A stretch of 64,000 nt of DNA, taken from Halobacteroidaceae bacterium (lineage in GTDB: Bacteria; Bacillota; Halanaerobiia; B1SED10-174). How positions within the stretch are numbered: position 1 is the first letter of the stretch; every line of letters begins with the position of its first letter. The stretch spans positions 1 to 64,000 of the forward strand of contig PUNE01000062.1 in assembly GCA_003551665.1 (NCBI GenBank), in the 5' to 3' direction. Of the stretch, positions 9,207 to 22,177 are shown one piece after another. The notes below the pieces were generated by a model. The model had not been told where the DNA came from, did no database searches, and was given only the letters and a program-made list of their open reading frames with translations. The position numbers and the translations under genes are program-made.

Positions 9207-9890
9207 GTGTTGATAATTAAACAACTACGGAAGATTATCGAAATAGACCAGGAAAAATGCGATGGCTGCGGCCTCTGTGCCGAGGCCTGTCATGAAAAAG
9301 CAATAGAGATCGGCGATGGAAAAGCCCGTCTGGTAAGTGAATCCTACTGTGACGGCCTGGGTGATTGCCTGCCCGCCTGTCCCCGGGATGCTATTAAGAT
9401 TGTAACAAGGGAGGCTGATCCTTTCGACGAGGAAGCCGTCCAGGCCAGGGTTGAAGGAAGGTGCTCCTCGGCAAGTCCCTGCAATATTGCTGCTGCCTCT
9501 AACCCTTCCTCCTCAGCTTTAATGCAATGGCCCATTCAAATCCACCTGGTTCCACCGAGGGCAGAATATTTTCAGGATGCTCAGTTGCTAATTGCCGCTG
9601 ACTGTACTGCCTTTGCAGCTCCAGGTTTGCAAAAAGGTTTAATGGAAAATCGGGTAACTTTAATTGGTTGTCCCAAGCTTGATAACATCCAGGCTTATCT
9701 CGATAAGTTAACCGGAATTTTTAGGGACAACAGCGTCCAGCACATCAGGGTTTTAAGGATGAGTGTTCCCTGCTGTGGAGGGATCGTTGGACTCGTGGAA
9801 AAAGCCCTGGAAAGGGCCGGTAAGGATATCCCCAGGGAAACTATAATCCTGGGAACAGACGGAAAAATCCAGGAAAAGAAAGGAGCTTAA
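9207..9890 (+). CDS. 4Fe-4S ferredoxin-domain protein, hcp partner
   Basis: Two 4Fe-4S motifs: CDGCGLCAEACHEKAI and CDGLGDCLPACPRDAI; directly upstream of hcp. Confidence 0.88.
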   Translation: MLIIKQLRKIIEIDQEKCDGCGLCAEACHEKAIEIGDGKARLVSESYCDGLGDCLPACPRDAIKIVTREADPFDEEAVQARVEGRCSSASPCNIAAASNPSSSALMQWPIQIHLVPPRAEYFQDAQLLIAADCTAFAAPGLQKGLMENRVTLIGCPKLDNIQAYLDKLTGIFRDNSVQHIRVLRMSVPCCGGIVGLVEKALERAGKDIPRETIILGTDGKIQEKKGA

Positions 9891-9893
9891 TCA

Positions 9894-11540
9894 ATGACAA
9901 AAATGTTTTGTTACCAGTGCCAGGAAGCCTTAAAGGGAAAGGGGTGTGATATTCGAGGTGTATGTGGCAAATCTCCAGAGGTTTCCAATCTCCAGGACTT
10001 ACTCGTTTACCTGCTAAAAGGCCTTGCCCTGTTAAGCCAGAAAGCCCGCATTGCAGAAGTTGACCCTGGAGGGGCTCCCCGTTTTATTACCGAGAGCCTT
10101 TTTGCTACAATTACCAATGCCAATTTTTCTGAAGATGATTTCGTAAAAGGGATTGATAAAGCCCTGGAATTGCGTGAAGAGTTAAAAAACAAAATTCAGG
10201 ATTCGGGCCGGAACCTATCTATCCCTGATCACGATGCTCTAAACTGGAAAGGATCCGGAACAGAGAGTTTCCAGGAAAAAGCCGGCAAAGTTGGCGTCCT
10301 CAGAACTGAAAAGGAAGATATCCGTTCCCTGAGGGAACTTTTAACATATGGGCTGAAAGGTATCAGTGCCTATCTGACCCACGCCCGGGTTCTTGGCAGG
10401 GACAACCCTGAAATTTCCCGGTTCATGGAGAAAGCTCTGGTTGCAACTATTGATGAAAGCATCTCTTCAGAAAAACTTACCAGTCTTGTTCTCGAATGCG
10501 GTGAATACGGGGTTAAGACCATGGACCTTCTGGATAAAGCCAATACCGAAGCATATGGAAATCCTGAATTAACCAGGGTGAATATTGGAACTGGTAGTAA
10601 CCCCGGGATTCTGATCAGCGGACACGACCTCAAAGACATGGAAGAACTGCTGGAACAGACCCAGGAAACTGGAATTGATGTTTACACTCACAGCGAAATG
10701 CTTCCCGCCAACTACTATCCCGCTTTTAAAAAATACGATCATTTTATAGGTAACTATGGCAATGCCTGGTGGGAACAGGGCAAAGAATTCAAAAGCTTTA
10801 ACGGCCCTATTCTGATGACCACAAACTGTATTACCCCCGTAAAAAAAGATTACAAAGATCGTCTTTTTACAACCGGTGTTGCAGGTTACCCGGGCTGTGA
10901 ACACATTGAACCCGGTCCCGATGGCCAAAAAGATTTCTCGCCCCTGATTGCCCGGGCCCGCGAATGCAATCCCCCAGAAGAAATTGAAACAGGCGAGATA
11001 GTGGGCGGTTTTGCTCATGGACAGGTTATGGCCCTTGCAGATAAGGTTGTAGAAGCCGTGAAATCGGGGGCAATCAGGCAGTTCTTTGTAATGGCTGGCT
11101 GTGATGGGAGAATGAAAAGCCGCGATTACTATACAGAGTTCGCCCAAAAGCTTCCCCGGGATACTGTTATCCTGACTGCAGGCTGTGCAAAATACCGCTA
11201 TAACAAGCTTCGCCTGGGTGACATTGATGGAATTCCCCGGGTCCTGGATGCAGGGCAGTGCAACGATTCCTATTCCCTGGTGGTAATTGCCCAAAAGCTA
11301 AAAGAGGTTTTTGAACTTAACGACATAAACGAACTCCCAGTTTCTTACAATATTGCGTGGTACGAACAAAAAGCGGTAATTGTTCTGCTTGCCCTTCTTT
11401 CCCTTGGAGTCAGGAATATCAAGCTTGGCCCCTCGCTGCCCGCTTTCTTTTCGCCAGGAGTTGGCAGGGTCCTGCAGGAGAAGTTTGGCCTGAACACAAT
11501 TGGAAATGTCGAAGAAGACCTTGAATACTTTCTTGGTTAG
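9894..11540 (+). CDS. hcp: Hydroxylamine reductase / hybrid cluster protein
   Basis: [90 protein letters not shown]. Confidence 0.97.
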   Translation: MTKMFCYQCQEALKGKGCDIRGVCGKSPEVSNLQDLLVYLLKGLALLSQKARIAEVDPGGAPRFITESLFATITNANFSEDDFVKGIDKALELREELKNKIQDSGRNLSIPDHDALNWKGSGTESFQEKAGKVGVLRTEKEDIRSLRELLTYGLKGISAYLTHARVLGRDNPEISRFMEKALVATIDESISSEKLTSLVLECGEYGVKTMDLLDKANTEAYGNPELTRVNIGTGSNPGILISGHDLKDMEELLEQTQETGIDVYTHSEMLPANYYPAFKKYDHFIGNYGNAWWEQGKEFKSFNGPILMTTNCITPVKKDYKDRLFTTGVAGYPGCEHIEPGPDGQKDFSPLIARARECNPPEEIETGEIVGGFAHGQVMALADKVVEAVKSGAIRQFFVMAGCDGRMKSRDYYTEFAQKLPRDTVILTAGCAKYRYNKLRLGDIDGIPRVLDAGQCNDSYSLVVIAQKLKEVFELNDINELPVSYNIAWYEQKAVIVLLALLSLGVRNIKLGPSLPAFFSPGVGRVLQEKFGLNTIGNVEEDLEYFLG

Positions 11541-11545
11541 AAGGA

Positions 11546-11590
11546 AAACGCCCGGGCCACTGAGGTCCGGGCGTTTCTGTTTTTTATGTC
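11546..11590. terminator. Bidirectional terminator between hcp and OTC
   Basis: AACGCCCGG-N10-CCGGGCGTT followed by T-rich tract. Confidence 0.75.
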
Positions 11591-12549
11591 TGATCTCCCA
11601 TTGTTAGGGCCATCATTGCCATTGCTGTATGCATGCGGTTTTCAGCCTCATCGTAAACTACCCGACCGCGGGGATCTTCCACAACGTCCTTGGTTATTTC
11701 TTCGCCATAAATTGCGGGCAGACAGTGCATTACTATGCAGTCATTCTTGGCCAGGCGGAGCAGATCCATGTTGACCTGGTAGGGAAGGAATATCCTTCGG
11801 CGGTCTTCTTTTTCCTTTTCCTGCTCCTCGGGGCTACCGGGACCCATGCTCAACCAGACGTCGGTATAGATAACATCAACATCTTTTACGGCTTCTTTGG
11901 GGTCATCAATTAGATTGACACTTCCTCCCGTTTCTTCAGCAAAGCGCTTGGCATCTTCAACTGCATCTTTACGGGGGTTATAAACTTCGGGGATTGCCAG
12001 GTTGATGTGCATCCCAACTTTTGAAGCAGCAAACATCAGGGTATGAGCCATGTTGTTTCCATCACCAACAAAGGCCATCTTTATTCCCTTCAGGCAACCT
12101 TTTTTCTCGTAGATAGTCAGAAGGTCGGCCAGTCCCTGGGAAGGATGAGTAAACTCAGAAAGCCCGTTAAGTACAGGAACCCTCGATTTTTCTGCAAGCT
12201 CAACCACGTCTTCATGGGCAAAAACTCTGGCCATTATTCCATCTACATATCGGGAAAGAACCCTTGCGATATCCTCAGTTGTCTCTCTTTTGCCCAGCTG
12301 AATATCATCGGGGCCGAGATAGACAGCATGACCGCCCAGGTTGCTCATTCCAACTTCAAAAGCTACCCTGGTCCGCAGAGAGGGCTTTTGAAAAATCATG
12401 CCCAGTGATTTACCTTCCAACACCCTGCTCTTTTGACCACGGAGTTTTTCCATCTTCAGGGTTTCTGCAGTTTTTACCAGCTGCCAGATTTCTTCGGTTG
12501 TAAGATCCCTTAGAGTAAGGATATCTCTCCCTTTCAAACTTACTGCCAT
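11584..12549 (-). CDS. argF: Ornithine carbamoyltransferase
   Basis: FQKPSLRTRVAFEVGMSNLGGHAVYL, FTHPSQGLADLLTI, FVGDGNNMAHTL, YTDVWLSMG, HCLPAIYGEE. Confidence 0.92.
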   Translation of the reverse strand: MAVSLKGRDILTLRDLTTEEIWQLVKTAETLKMEKLRGQKSRVLEGKSLGMIFQKPSLRTRVAFEVGMSNLGGHAVYLGPDDIQLGKRETTEDIARVLSRYVDGIMARVFAHEDVVELAEKSRVPVLNGLSEFTHPSQGLADLLTIYEKKGCLKGIKMAFVGDGNNMAHTLMFAASKVGMHINLAIPEVYNPRKDAVEDAKRFAEETGGSVNLIDDPKEAVKDVDVIYTDVWLSMGPGSPEEQEKEKEDRRRIFLPYQVNMDLLRLAKNDCIVMHCLPAIYGEEITKDVVEDPRGRVVYDEAENRMHTAMAMMALTMGDQT

Positions 12550-12619
12550 TTACAACGCCTCCTTTTTTATTTTAAGTGTTTTGCTTTCCCACCTTATTAT
12601 ACTCAATCTGAGGTAATTT

Positions 12620-13690
12620 TCAAAGCACAACCTTGTTAACATAGGGCGAGGTCATCGCCCGGAGTAAATTGCCATAATCAACTGTAAAACTGAGGTAATC
12701 CCCGATCCGTAGTTCATCAGGATTATCATTTATATCAACAAGCAGGTGATCGCTGCTTGCACCGAGAATATCAACACCTGGGTCCATTGGTGTCAGGCCA
12801 TCGGGCTGAATATCCTGTTCCCCCACGGCCAGAATTCCTCTCCGCCTTAAACCCCTATCTTCGGGGTTTTTTGGAACGCGACCGAAAGCATCGACTCCAA
12901 CTTTTCCAATGGGTACTGATGGTTTTACCCTGGCCTCGATTAATTCAGCCTGGAGAACAAAAGTGTCTGCCCGGGTACCCGGGAAGGGCTCGGAAAGTGC
13001 TGTATCGTTGCCGATTAAAATGGTTTCCCCTACCCGGAGGTGGTTGATCCCCCGCGGGATCCCTGTTCCAAGAAGGTGCAGGGAGCTGCTGTTACCCCCG
13101 GAAATGTAGCACAGTTCCTTTCCCAGGTCCTGCTGGATTTCCTGGGCAATATCAACCAGTTCACCCAGGTTTTCTTCAGTGGGTAATATTCCACCATAAC
13201 AGGTGAGATTGGTTCCAAATCCCTGCAGGTAAACACCGGGCAGGCTGTTTACCACGCGGGCCGCTTCCCTCACATCATCGGGCAATAACCCTTCTCTTAG
13301 ATCTCCCAGGTCAACCATGAGCATTATGCCGTGTTTTTTTCCCTGCCTTTCTGCCGCACTGCTCAGAGCCTTTATTACCGAGATTTCCGAATTAAGACTG
13401 GCATCGGCAGTCTCCACAACCTCCTCTACCCTGCTGAGCATGGGAAGCCTTAAAAGAAGAAGAGTAACATCATTACCAAAATAATTGCGAAGATTTCGCA
13501 GGTTGCTCAGCCGGGAATCAGCTAAACCGTTTACTCCCCCTTCCAGCATTGCTTTGGCAACATGGACATTTCCACAGGTTGCTTTGGTTACACCGGTTAT
13601 ACTGATCCCATCCCTGAGAGCCAGCTGGGAAATAACGTGGGCATTTTCTTTAATTCTTCCGGTATGGATTATTATCCGCGGAAATGACAT
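12620..13690 (-). CDS. orr: Ornithine racemase (alanine/ornithine racemase family PLP enzyme)
   Basis: MSFPRIIIHTGRIKENAHVISQLALRDGISITGVTKATCGNVHVAKAML..., LMVDLGDLREGLLPDD, SGGNSSSLHLL. Confidence 0.8.
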   Translation of the reverse strand: MSFPRIIIHTGRIKENAHVISQLALRDGISITGVTKATCGNVHVAKAMLEGGVNGLADSRLSNLRNLRNYFGNDVTLLLLRLPMLSRVEEVVETADASLNSEISVIKALSSAAERQGKKHGIMLMVDLGDLREGLLPDDVREAARVVNSLPGVYLQGFGTNLTCYGGILPTEENLGELVDIAQEIQQDLGKELCYISGGNSSSLHLLGTGIPRGINHLRVGETILIGNDTALSEPFPGTRADTFVLQAELIEARVKPSVPIGKVGVDAFGRVPKNPEDRGLRRRGILAVGEQDIQPDGLTPMDPGVDILGASSDHLLVDINDNPDELRIGDYLSFTVDYGNLLRAMTSPYVNKVVL

Positions 13691-13780
13691 TTACTACCAC
13701 CTTTCTTTTATTAAATTCCCCTCAAAAAATGGGGGTTTTGATTGCATAATCAATGAAAAAAGAAGAAGGAGGCGATTAAC

Positions 13781-14860
13781 ATGAACTACCATCTGATAAT
13801 ATCTGGTGAAACCGACCTTGATAGCCCCATGAGCCCGGCCAGAATTTTCGGGGGGATTGAACGAACTCGCCGCCTTGACCTTTTGGTTGAGCTACATAAG
13901 GGGACCAATCCAAACATTTTAAGATCTAAAAACTGTTCACTGAGGACTGACCTGGAACTTATGGAAAAAGCAGGCCTGGTCCAGGCCCAGGGTTCCTCTT
14001 ATCGCCCCTCTTTTTTCCTGGTCCTGGAGGAGGAAATGGAATTTATTCCTGAAATCGCCAGGGAAATTGCCCGAGGGTTATTTTGCCCGATCCAGGATTG
14101 GTTTAGTGAAATAAGGAACTGTTTTCAGCAATTATCCATCAGCCGTTTTGCTGGCTGGGATGAAATGGGCTTTCTGCTGATCGGTTATTATCTCCTGACC
14201 CGGAGCCGCAGAAAAATTGACCTGGCTGCAGGGAAAATTCTGGAAGGAAATCCCCCGGTCCGATCCGCGGGAAGGTACTTCTTCTATTTAATCCAGACCG
14301 AATTCACCGAAATGCTGGGCAGGTTTAAGGATCGCGGCCAGGGTTTTGGAAATTATTACTGCGGAATTTTTGGAACCATCGCTGCTGAGAAAGACGGCAC
14401 CTGCCCGCCATTCGGGATTTTTCCCCTTTTCAAACAACTGGGCCCTGCCCGTGGAAAAAGGCTGGCCCTGGAAGTAATCGAAGCCTACCGGGATTATTTT
14501 TTTTCCGGACAAAAACCCCCGAAAGACATTATTCCTTTTCTTGAGAACCTTCTCCTGCTTGATTCTCAAAAAAACCCACTGGTTCCCTTCATACCTGCGT
14601 CAGATGAAGAACAATTAGCCGTGTTGGGATCAAGGCTAGGAACAAAGATTGGAACTTCTCTTGGCCAGTACTCCTCTTCCTTGCAAAATGCATTTTACAG
14701 TTTTCCCGCTTCTCGCTATTCAACCTTCCAGGAGTTTTACAACTGGTTTTATTACCTGCTTGCTGACAAATGCCTGGAATTACTGGTTGAACAGGGTTTA
14801 ATCGCCCTGCCCCCAAAAGGCTATCAGCCTTTCCTTTCTTTCAATAAGGTGTCAGTTTAA
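13781..14860 (+). CDS. Uncharacterised 359-aa protein with possible N-terminal winged-helix region
   Basis: Long ORF behind AAGGAGGCG RBS and followed by a strong terminator; no family recognised. N-terminal RTRRLDLLVELHKGTN...LRTDLELMEKAGLVQAQGSSYRP resembles a wHTH. Confidence 0.7.
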   Translation: MNYHLIISGETDLDSPMSPARIFGGIERTRRLDLLVELHKGTNPNILRSKNCSLRTDLELMEKAGLVQAQGSSYRPSFFLVLEEEMEFIPEIAREIARGLFCPIQDWFSEIRNCFQQLSISRFAGWDEMGFLLIGYYLLTRSRRKIDLAAGKILEGNPPVRSAGRYFFYLIQTEFTEMLGRFKDRGQGFGNYYCGIFGTIAAEKDGTCPPFGIFPLFKQLGPARGKRLALEVIEAYRDYFFSGQKPPKDIIPFLENLLLLDSQKNPLVPFIPASDEEQLAVLGSRLGTKIGTSLGQYSSSLQNAFYSFPASRYSTFQEFYNWFYYLLADKCLELLVEQGLIALPPKGYQPFLSFNKVSV

Positions 14861-14886
14861 GAGCAGTCCCGGCGGACTGCTCTTTT
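14859..14886. terminator. Bidirectional intrinsic terminator
   Basis: AAGAGCAGTCC-CGGC-GGACTGCTCTTTTT. Confidence 0.85.
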
Positions 14887-14889
14887 TGG

Positions 14890-17328
14890 TTAATCTTTAT
14901 CTATTCTTACCAGTGAGACCACCCTGTCTCCTTTGGCCAGGCGCATAAGGCGGACCCCGATTGTATTTCTGCTCAGACGCGGCAGCTCCTCCTTGATCTG
15001 GAGCCTGATTAGCCTCCCCTGCCGGGTAACAACCATCACTTCGTCCTCTTCCCGGACCATCTTGAAGGCAACCAGCCCGTCCTTTTCTTTATCCCGAATT
15101 CTCGCAGCAATTAAACCCTTGCCGCCCCTCTGTTGCACCCGGTATTCTTCAACCGGTGTTCTTTTGCTGTACCCTTCCCAGGAAACCGTCAGGACCTCTT
15201 CCCCGGGGTGAACTATTTCCATTCCAACCACTTCATCCCCTGGGGCAAGAGTAATGCCCTTTACTCCCTGAGAAGATCTCCCGATTGGTCTCAGGTTACC
15301 CGAGGGAAAGCGAATTGCCTTCCCTTTTTTGCTCACCACCATTATTTCCTGCTCCGGAGATGAGTTGTAGCGGACCGCGATTAATTCGTCATTTTCGCGC
15401 AGGTTCAGGGCTCGCAAAGAGGTATATTTTGATTCATATTCCTGCAGGGAGGTCTTTTTAATCAGCCCTTTTTGGGTCGCCATTAACAGGTGGGCCCCTT
15501 CCTCCTTGTAGGAGCGGATGGGAATTACAGCCGTAATTATTTCTTCGCTTTTTAGTGGCAGAAGATTGATCAGGGCCATGCCCCGTCCCTGCCTTCCCGA
15601 TTCGGGTATTTCATAAACCTTGATCCTGTAAAGATAGCCCCGGTTGGTAAAGAAAAGCAGGTAATCGTGGGTATTGGCCATGAAAATATCCGAGACAAAA
15701 TCCCCTTCCTTGGTATTCATCCCTCTCATGCCCCTGCCTCCCCTGTGCTGGGCCCGGTATGAACCAAGAGTCATCCGGTTAATATAACCTTTGTGAGAAA
15801 GGGTGATCAGGATATTTTCGCTGGGAATAAGGTCTTCCAGATCCAGTTCGGCTGCCTGGGCAACAATCCTGGTTCGTCTTTCATCGTCATACTTTTCTGC
15901 TCTTTCCCTGAGCTCGGTTTTAATAACTTCATCAACAAGAGCCTGGTCTCCAAGAAGGGATTTATAGTAGGAGATCCTCTCTTTCAATTCCTTGTATTCC
16001 TCTTCAATTTTATCTCGTTCCAGGGCCGTTAGCCGCTGCAGGCGCATATCCAGGATTGCCTGGGCCTGGACCTGAGTTAATCCGAATTTTTCCATTAGTC
16101 CCTTGCGGGCGGTTTCTGCATCTGGGGATTTGCGGATTAAGGCAATAACATCGTCCAGGTAATTCAGGGCAATTCGCAGGCCTTCTAAAACATGGGCCCT
16201 TTCTTCTGCCTTGTTTAAAAGAAAACGGGTTCTCCTGGTTATAACATCTCTCTGGTGCTTGATATATTCTTCAAGGAGTTGTTTCAGGTTCATTACCCGG
16301 GGTTGGTTACCCACAAGGGCCAGCATGTTTATCCCAAAATTTAACTGCAGCCTGGTGTGCTTGTAAAGCTGATTCAGAACAACCTGGGGGCGGGATTTTC
16401 GCTTGAGTTCAATTACAATCCTCATTCCGTCCCGGTCAGATTCGTCCCTTAAATCCTGGATTCCCTCTAACTTGTTGTCACGAACCATTTCGGCGATTTT
16501 TTCAATCAAGGCTGCCTTATTAACCTGGTAAGGCAGTTCTGTAACAATAATCCGGGCTTTTCCGCCGGACATTTCTTCTATTTCGGCAACTCCTCTTATA
16601 GTAACGCTACCGTGCCCGGTTTTATAGGCTCTGCGTGCATCTGAGCGCCCCATTAAAAGGCCTCCGGTTGGAAAGTCCGGGCCAGTTATAATATCACAGA
16701 TCTCGTCAATGGTTGCCTCGGGATTATCCAGCAGGTAATTAATTGCCCCGACCACCTCCCGGATGTTGTGGGGGGGAATGTTTGTGGCCATACCCACAGC
16801 AATACCCGAAGAACCGTTTAATAATAGGTTGGGCAGCCGGGCAGGTAAAACCTCAGGCTCCTGCAGGGAATCATCAAAGTTGTCCCGGTAATCCACTGTA
16901 TCCTTGTCAATATCTGCAAGCATTTCCGTTGACATCTGCGCCATCCGGGCTTCGGTATAGCGCATTGCCGCGGCACTGTCTCCGTCAACTGAGCCAAAAT
17001 TTCCGTGCCCATCAACTAAGGGATACCGCATGGAAAAATTCTGGGCCATGCGTACCAGGGTATCGTATACTGCTGTTTCTCCATGGGGGTGGTACTTACC
17101 CAGAACCTCCCCCACCACCCGGGCGGATTTTTTATGGGGCTTGTTGGGAGTCAGTCCCAGGTCGTGCATTGCATAAAGGACCCTGCGGTGAACGGGTTTC
17201 AAACCATCACGAACATCCGGTAGGGCCCGGCCCACGATTACGGTCATGGCATAATCCAGGTAGGCCACTTTCATTTCGTCTTCAATATCTGCGGGGATTA
17301 CACGTCCCGCTTCAATTTTTTCATCCAT
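14890..17328 (-). CDS. gyrA: DNA gyrase subunit A
   Basis: [83 protein letters not shown]. Confidence 0.99.
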   Translation of the reverse strand: MDEKIEAGRVIPADIEDEMKVAYLDYAMTVIVGRALPDVRDGLKPVHRRVLYAMHDLGLTPNKPHKKSARVVGEVLGKYHPHGETAVYDTLVRMAQNFSMRYPLVDGHGNFGSVDGDSAAAMRYTEARMAQMSTEMLADIDKDTVDYRDNFDDSLQEPEVLPARLPNLLLNGSSGIAVGMATNIPPHNIREVVGAINYLLDNPEATIDEICDIITGPDFPTGGLLMGRSDARRAYKTGHGSVTIRGVAEIEEMSGGKARIIVTELPYQVNKAALIEKIAEMVRDNKLEGIQDLRDESDRDGMRIVIELKRKSRPQVVLNQLYKHTRLQLNFGINMLALVGNQPRVMNLKQLLEEYIKHQRDVITRRTRFLLNKAEERAHVLEGLRIALNYLDDVIALIRKSPDAETARKGLMEKFGLTQVQAQAILDMRLQRLTALERDKIEEEYKELKERISYYKSLLGDQALVDEVIKTELRERAEKYDDERRTRIVAQAAELDLEDLIPSENILITLSHKGYINRMTLGSYRAQHRGGRGMRGMNTKEGDFVSDIFMANTHDYLLFFTNRGYLYRIKVYEIPESGRQGRGMALINLLPLKSEEIITAVIPIRSYKEEGAHLLMATQKGLIKKTSLQEYESKYTSLRALNLRENDELIAVRYNSSPEQEIMVVSKKGKAIRFPSGNLRPIGRSSQGVKGITLAPGDEVVGMEIVHPGEEVLTVSWEGYSKRTPVEEYRVQQRGGKGLIAARIRDKEKDGLVAFKMVREEDEVMVVTRQGRLIRLQIKEELPRLSRNTIGVRLMRLAKGDRVVSLVRIDKD

Positions 17329-17343
17329 AGCTCTCTATCACCT

Positions 17344-19537
<2,194 letters not shown>

Positions 19538-19538
19538 C

Positions 19539-20657
19539 TTACTTCCTCCCTTCCCACCTGCAAAATTTTCCATTTTCAACGGTAAAATAGTAACGAGGTT
19601 CTTTTATTTCCTGAAGGTTATTGTCAGTAGTGGTAATTATGGACTGGAGATCTTCGCCTATTAACTTGAGGAGGGCTTCCTGGCGGGCACCATCCAGTTC
19701 ACTGAAAACATCGTCCAAAAGCAAAACAGGGTTTTCTCCTTTTTTCTCTTTCATAAGATCAAGTTCCCCGGTTTTCAAGGCCAGGACGGCTGTTCTTTGC
19801 TGACCCTGGGACCCATAATTTCTTAGTTCTTTTTCCCCAAGCCGGAAGGAAAGATCATCCCGGTGAGGTCCAATTACCGTAACTCCCCTTATTATCTCCT
19901 CTTTCCTTCTCCTTTTCCAGGCATCAATAAAACCCCTTTTCCAATCCTGGCTGGAGCTGTTTTGATCGAGAGTCAGGCTGGCCTCATAGCCTATTTCCAG
20001 CGGCAAATTTTCTCCGGATATTTTTCCATACCGGTTACTTACCCTTTCTTTTAGCTCATTTAAAAATCTTATTCTCCTGGATACAATTTCTGCTCCCAGG
20101 CTGGCAAGTTGCTCATCCCAGGGCTCGAGAGCTCCCTCATCGCTTTTTTTCTCCCCTATTTCCTTCAGGAGGTTATTGCGCTGGGCAAGAACTGAACGAA
20201 ACCGCTGCAGATTGTCATAGTAAAGCGGATACAAAAGGGACATTTCCCTGTCAATAAACTGCCTGCGAACCTGGGGAGAACCTTTAATCAACTGCAGGTC
20301 TTCAGGCCCAAAAAAAATTATCATGAACCTTCCCAGGAGGTCCTTCACCCTTTCCAGAGGATTTTCATTCAACCTGATCCTTTTCCTACCCTGGCTGTAT
20401 CCAACTGAAATAGAAAAAGTATCCTCCAGGCTTTGGATTTCACCCTTCACAAAATAATACTGGTTGTCCCAGTTTACTATTTCCTGCTCAATATTTGTCC
20501 GGGGAGAGTTAGCAGAAGCCAGGACATAAATGGCTTCCAGAAAATTGGTTTTCCCCTGGGCATTTTTTCCCAGAACAATATTTACCCCCGGATTTAGCTT
20601 TATTTCCTCCCGGAAGAGGTTTCTGAAATTATCGGAATATAATCTTTTTAATTGCAA
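19539..20657 (-). CDS. recF: DNA replication/repair protein RecF
   Basis: LYSDNFRNLFREEIKLNPGVNIVLGKNAQGKTNFLEAIYVL, GSQGQQRTAVLALK, LLLDDVFSELD. Confidence 0.98.
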   Translation of the reverse strand: MQLKRLYSDNFRNLFREEIKLNPGVNIVLGKNAQGKTNFLEAIYVLASANSPRTNIEQEIVNWDNQYYFVKGEIQSLEDTFSISVGYSQGRKRIRLNENPLERVKDLLGRFMIIFFGPEDLQLIKGSPQVRRQFIDREMSLLYPLYYDNLQRFRSVLAQRNNLLKEIGEKKSDEGALEPWDEQLASLGAEIVSRRIRFLNELKERVSNRYGKISGENLPLEIGYEASLTLDQNSSSQDWKRGFIDAWKRRRKEEIIRGVTVIGPHRDDLSFRLGEKELRNYGSQGQQRTAVLALKTGELDLMKEKKGENPVLLLDDVFSELDGARQEALLKLIGEDLQSIITTTDNNLQEIKEPRYYFTVENGKFCRWEGRK

Positions 20658-20659
20658 TT

Positions 20660-20878
20660 TTATCCATCCCCGACAATTTTAAGTGACATGACCCCTTCTA
20701 CTTCAATTAAGTCACCTGGAAATAGTTTTTTTCCGGGGACCTTAACAACTTCTCCGTTTACCTTTATTTTTCCTTCTCTGATCATGTTTTTGGATTCGCC
20801 CCCAGTTGAAGTTAGTTCGGCCCACTTCAAAAACTGGGTTAGCTTTATTTCCGGGGTATGGATTTTAATCTCTTTCAT
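20660..20878 (-). CDS. yaaA: S4 domain protein YaaA/RlbA
   Basis: 72 aa, TQFLKWAELTSTGGESKNMIREGKIKVNGEVV; between recF and dnaN. Confidence 0.92.
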   Translation of the reverse strand: MKEIKIHTPEIKLTQFLKWAELTSTGGESKNMIREGKIKVNGEVVKVPGKKLFPGDLIEVEGVMSLKIVGDG

Positions 20879-20888
20879 CTGTTTCCAC

Positions 20889-21995
20889 CTAATTCTGAAC
20901 CGGCATTATTACATACGTGTAGGTAAAATCTTCAAGACTTCTGAAAACACAGGCTGAGCTTTCGTCCTGGAGATTAATGGTTACAGTTTCATTCCGCAAA
21001 ACCTTTAAAACATCGAGCAGGTAGTCCGCAGTAAAAGAAACCTTCATTACTGAGCCTTCTTTTTCCATTGCCACTTCCTCATAAGCCTGGCCAATACGGG
21101 AATCCTTGGTGGTAATAATTAATTCTCCTTCTTTAAATTCGAAATCCACGGTGTTGGAATCCTCCCTGGCAATCAAAGAAGCCCTTCGAACAGCCTGAAG
21201 CAGCTGGTTTCGGTCGATATTGCAGACTGAATTAAAGTCACCGGGGATAACCTCTCTGTAATTTGGAAACTGCCCTTCTTTTAGTCTCGAGGTAATGGTA
21301 AGAGGTGGGAAAGAAAAAAGGAGGTGGTTTCCCTTAAGGGTCAGGTTTACCTCATCTTTCTCCCCGGATTCCAGCAGTCGGGTAAGTTCCTGGAGAGTTT
21401 TCAGGGGTATTATAACCTCTATTTTTTCTTCTGGGGGTTCCCCCGGGAAATCCATTTCCCGGTATGCAAGGCGGTAAGTATTAGTTGCAGCAAGTTCCAT
21501 TTTATTTTCATTTATACTCAGCTGGGCACCGTGCAAAAAAGGTTGATTTTCATCTGTAGAAGCGGCGAATTTTACTTCTTCGATTAGGGTTTTAAGGTCG
21601 CCCTGTTTCATTGTAAAGCTCAACCCTTCCTCAACCTGGGGCAGACTGGGAAAATCTTCCGGGGGAAAACCCCTGATATTATAGGTTGAACCGGCGCATT
21701 TAAGCTCTACGCTGTTCTCCTCCTTCATGGAAAGGCGAACTTTCTCGTTGGGTAGCTCCCTGATAATATTTCCCAGATGCTGGGCAGGAAGAACAACCAC
21801 ACCTGTTTCTTTAACCTCTCCTTCAGTCTGACTCTCGATTCCAATCTCCAGGTCAGTTGCAGCAAGTTTGATTTTGTCTTCCTGGACATCAATTTTTACC
21901 CCGCTTAAAACCGGCATGGTGGTGTGAGAAGACACCGCCCGCTGCACGTCCTGAATAACAGCGGATAAATCTTTTTGCTGAATTGTGAAATCCAA
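20889..21995 (-). CDS. dnaN: DNA polymerase III beta subunit (sliding clamp)
   Basis: LDFTIQQKDLSAVIQDVQRAVSSHTTMPVLSGVKI...; ends YVIMPVQN. TTG at 21995 preferred behind an AGGAGG RBS. Confidence 0.97.
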   Translation of the reverse strand: MDFTIQQKDLSAVIQDVQRAVSSHTTMPVLSGVKIDVQEDKIKLAATDLEIGIESQTEGEVKETGVVVLPAQHLGNIIRELPNEKVRLSMKEENSVELKCAGSTYNIRGFPPEDFPSLPQVEEGLSFTMKQGDLKTLIEEVKFAASTDENQPFLHGAQLSINENKMELAATNTYRLAYREMDFPGEPPEEKIEVIIPLKTLQELTRLLESGEKDEVNLTLKGNHLLFSFPPLTITSRLKEGQFPNYREVIPGDFNSVCNIDRNQLLQAVRRASLIAREDSNTVDFEFKEGELIITTKDSRIGQAYEEVAMEKEGSVMKVSFTADYLLDVLKVLRNETVTINLQDESSACVFRSLEDFTYTYVIMPVQN

Positions 21996-22177
21996 AAGAA
22001 TTCCTCCTTTTTCCGGCGGAAATCTGGCCGCCAATTTTTCTTAAATATAAATTTGAATCAGTAGGAGTAAGAGCAGTAGGTCCTGTTAAAAATGGGGAAA
22101 AGAAAAAAACAATGAGTGAAAACAAGGAGATTGCCTGTCTATATTCCTGGGGAAAAAAAGACAGGCTATCCACATTG

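Noticed and set aside
10569-11294. 241-aa minus-strand ORF
   Set aside because: Antisense to hcp, no recognisable domain.
11584-12549. Non-canonical OTC motifs (SLRTR, HCLPAIYGEE) as sign of a different carbamoyltransferase
   Set aside because: As I recall, SLRTR and HCLPAHYGEE variants occur in genuine OTCs (e.g. Thermus); the SMG ornithine-binding loop is intact.
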